A stretch of 64,000 bases of DNA from positions 2,914,001 through 2,978,000 of the forward strand of contig NZ_CP065047.1 of the NCBI RefSeq assembly GCF_015689175.1, read 5' to 3'. Shown here piece by piece: positions 62,853 to 64,000 of this stretch; position 1 is the stretch's first letter; every line of letters starts with the position of its first letter. Under the pieces are notes generated by a model, which was given only the letters and a program-made list of their open reading frames with translations, did not search any database and was not told the DNA's origin. Position numbers and translations under genes: made by a program. This DNA comes from Mycobacterium kubicae (GTDB lineage Bacteria; Actinomycetota; Actinomycetes; Mycobacteriales; Mycobacteriaceae).

Positions 62853-63359
62853 TCAAGGGTTTTCGGTGGTCACTGGGTTGGGAGTCACCGGATTCGTTAC
62901 ACCGGGGAGTTGCCCGGGCCATGGCGGCAGCGCGGCATTCGGTTCAGCCACCGGCGCAACTTCTAGCGGAACACATTTCTTCGCGGTGAGCGCGTTCTTC
63001 CATGCGCCAGGCGGATTGGGTGCGGCCGACAGCGAGCCATCGGGGCAGCGGAAGGAACAAGAACCCTCCAGGACTCCCACCGGAGTGATGACCGAGGCGC
63101 TGAACAGGAGCACGTTGACACCGCCGACACCCTGCACGGCGCCGCCGCCGTACTCGCAGTGCCAGCGACTGCCGTTCTCTTCGACTGGGAAGTCGCACCA
63201 ATAGTGGTAGGCCCCCATCTCCATGCCCGACCCCCCCACCCCGGGATAGTCACACAACCCGGGGCCGGGTACATTTCCGCCCAGATCCGCCTGCGCCGTG
63301 GGAGCACTCAGGCTTAGCGATGCAGTTGCCACTATGCCGAGAATGGCGACTCTCTTCAT
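62853..63359 (-). CDS. Secreted Cys-containing protein (CDGP-like)
   Basis: The protein has 168 residues from ATG 63357-63359. A signal peptide (residues 1-24, MKRVAILGIVATASLSLSAPTAQA) is followed by a domain with six Cys (GLCDYPG, YWCDFPV, WHCEYGG, GSCSFRCPDG, KKCVPLE), probably three disulfides, and a Pro-rich tail. The pattern resembles small secreted mycobacterial proteins with a C-x2-P motif; function unknown. No partner gene is close by. Confidence 0.78.
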   Translation of the reverse strand: MKRVAILGIVATASLSLSAPTAQADLGGNVPGPGLCDYPGVGGSGMEMGAYHYWCDFPVEENGSRWHCEYGGGAVQGVGGVNVLLFSASVITPVGVLEGSCSFRCPDGSLSAAPNPPGAWKNALTAKKCVPLEVAPVAEPNAALPPWPGQLPGVTNPVTPNPVTTENP

Positions 63360-63632
63360 CTATTCACCTCTTCAAGCGACCGAGGTTCACCGCCGCATCA
63401 TGTGCGGTTACCCGGTCGGGCAATCACCACGATGCTTGGTATTTCTCACGTCCCGCTAGCTCACCTTAACCTTTGCCGCCGCCGGTATTGACCGGAATCC
63501 TAATGACCGCGCCTTCATTTCGGTCGAGGACCAACGTGTATCAGCTAGCTCGGCTCGCATGCCATTTCGGCGTTACTAGGCCGCCGATTATCTTGCAATC
63601 CCACACAATGGCGCTATGGCGGCCGCTGGACA

Positions 63633-64000
63633 TTAGCTCGGCTCGCGTTCGGCCGCCTTGACCAGTTGGCCGGCGAAGTATTTGACGGCACCGCCCAGTG
63701 CCCCTCGCATCAGCGGGCCGGTCCCGCGTACTTTCTCGGTGAACGAGCCGCTCCAGCGAATATCGGTGCCGCCGGCCCGATTCGGGCTGAGAACCACTTC
63801 CGCAACGTAGTCGGTTACCGGGGTTGTCGTGCCGACCAACTTGTAGACGTGACGACGATCCTGCTCGTACTCGACGGTCTCCTCCTGGACGAATACCGGC
63901 CACATGCCGAGCTTGCGAATTGCTCCAACACCACCTGGGGGCGGGTCGCCCTGTCGTACCCAGCTTGAGGTGACGACGATCGGCTTGGCCCACTTCGCCC
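63633..64000 (-). CDS. SRPBCC protein, 5' end outside window
   Basis: The frame is open from the right edge down to TAA at 63633-63635, giving at least 121 codons, with the start beyond 64000. The visible part (AKWAKPIVVTSSWVRQG, then YKLVGTTTPVTDYVAEVVLSP, DIRWSGSFTEKVRGTGPLMRGALGGAVKYFAGQLVKAA) has the SRPBCC helix-grip pattern with the C-terminal helix. Ligand unknown. It is the seventh SRPBCC-type gene in the window. The region 63360-63632 between it and the secreted protein holds nothing I can recognise. Confidence 0.82.
   Translation of the reverse strand, partial: AKWAKPIVVTSSWVRQGDPPPGGVGAIRKLGMWPVFVQEETVEYEQDRRHVYKLVGTTTPVTDYVAEVVLSPNRAGGTDIRWSGSFTEKVRGTGPLMRGALGGAVKYFAGQLVKAAEREPS

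Overview
The window is GC-rich and closely packed. It looks like the chromosome of a slow-growing-type Mycobacterium other than the M. tuberculosis complex. Antigen 85B, CYP140, an Rpf-type resuscitation factor, secreted chorismate mutase, LppE, bacterioferritin with iron boxes, GlnA3, FadB5 and the 766-residue isocitrate lyase occur in nearly the order I recall for M. tuberculosis Rv1870c to Rv1917c. Locus names come from memory of gene order, lengths and motifs; no alignment was run. No tRNA, rRNA, insertion sequence, integrase or CRISPR array was seen.

Layout. 1-6.8 kb: DUF72, an HhH nuclease-like protein, a TfoX-like protein, secreted proteins, a Lon protease (absent from M. tuberculosis) with an HspR-like operator, and lldD2. 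6.8-12.5 kb: a peroxide island (GH13 enzyme, ahpD, ahpC and an intact divergent oxyR whose operator spans its own start codon), then EthD-like, F420-binding and enoyl-CoA hydratase genes. 12.3-20 kb: bfd and bfrA around two iron boxes, a drug-efflux-like MFS protein, and a run of CMD protein, glnA3, amidohydrolase, acyltransferase and SRPBCC genes. 20-29 kb: a dienelactone-hydrolase lipoprotein, cyp140, lppE, an SDR with an apparent premature stop, an Rpf gene, chorismate mutase, an LppJ-like protein, fbpB and an Rv1887-like protein.

29-40 kb is the most distinctive region: a probable sterol or lipid oxidation island. It holds a CYP125-family P450 with an alcohol dehydrogenase, a nitronate monooxygenase divergent from an SDR across two KstR-type palindromes, a 643-residue Baeyer-Villiger-type monooxygenase, a second alcohol dehydrogenase and a nitrilase-family hydrolase. 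40-47.5 kb: methyltransferase, dtd, an Rv1898-like protein, cinA, a nanT-like transporter, amidohydrolase, enoyl-CoA hydratase, a STAS protein and an Rv1906c-like secreted protein. 47.6-54 kb replaces the katG-furA interval of M. tuberculosis with nitroreductase, acyl-CoA ligase-like, nitronate monooxygenase, tautomerase and LysR genes. 54-60 kb: fadB5, an ArsR/SRPBCC pair, an MBL-fold hydrolase and intact aceA with a CRP-like site, followed by the eroded 3' end of a PPE-MPTR gene. 60.5-64 kb: a glycine-repeat lipoprotein, an LLM flavin monooxygenase, small secreted proteins and a truncated SRPBCC gene.

Recurrent themes are peroxide and iron defence (ahpC/ahpD/oxyR, bfrA/bfd), lipid and sterol catabolism (two P450s, two enoyl-CoA hydratases, a BVMO, KstR-type boxes, isocitrate lyase) and many small secreted or SRPBCC proteins. 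I saw no clear defence, phage or secretion system. The best candidates for something not yet described are the KstR-box oxidation island and the Lon HAIR-like operator.
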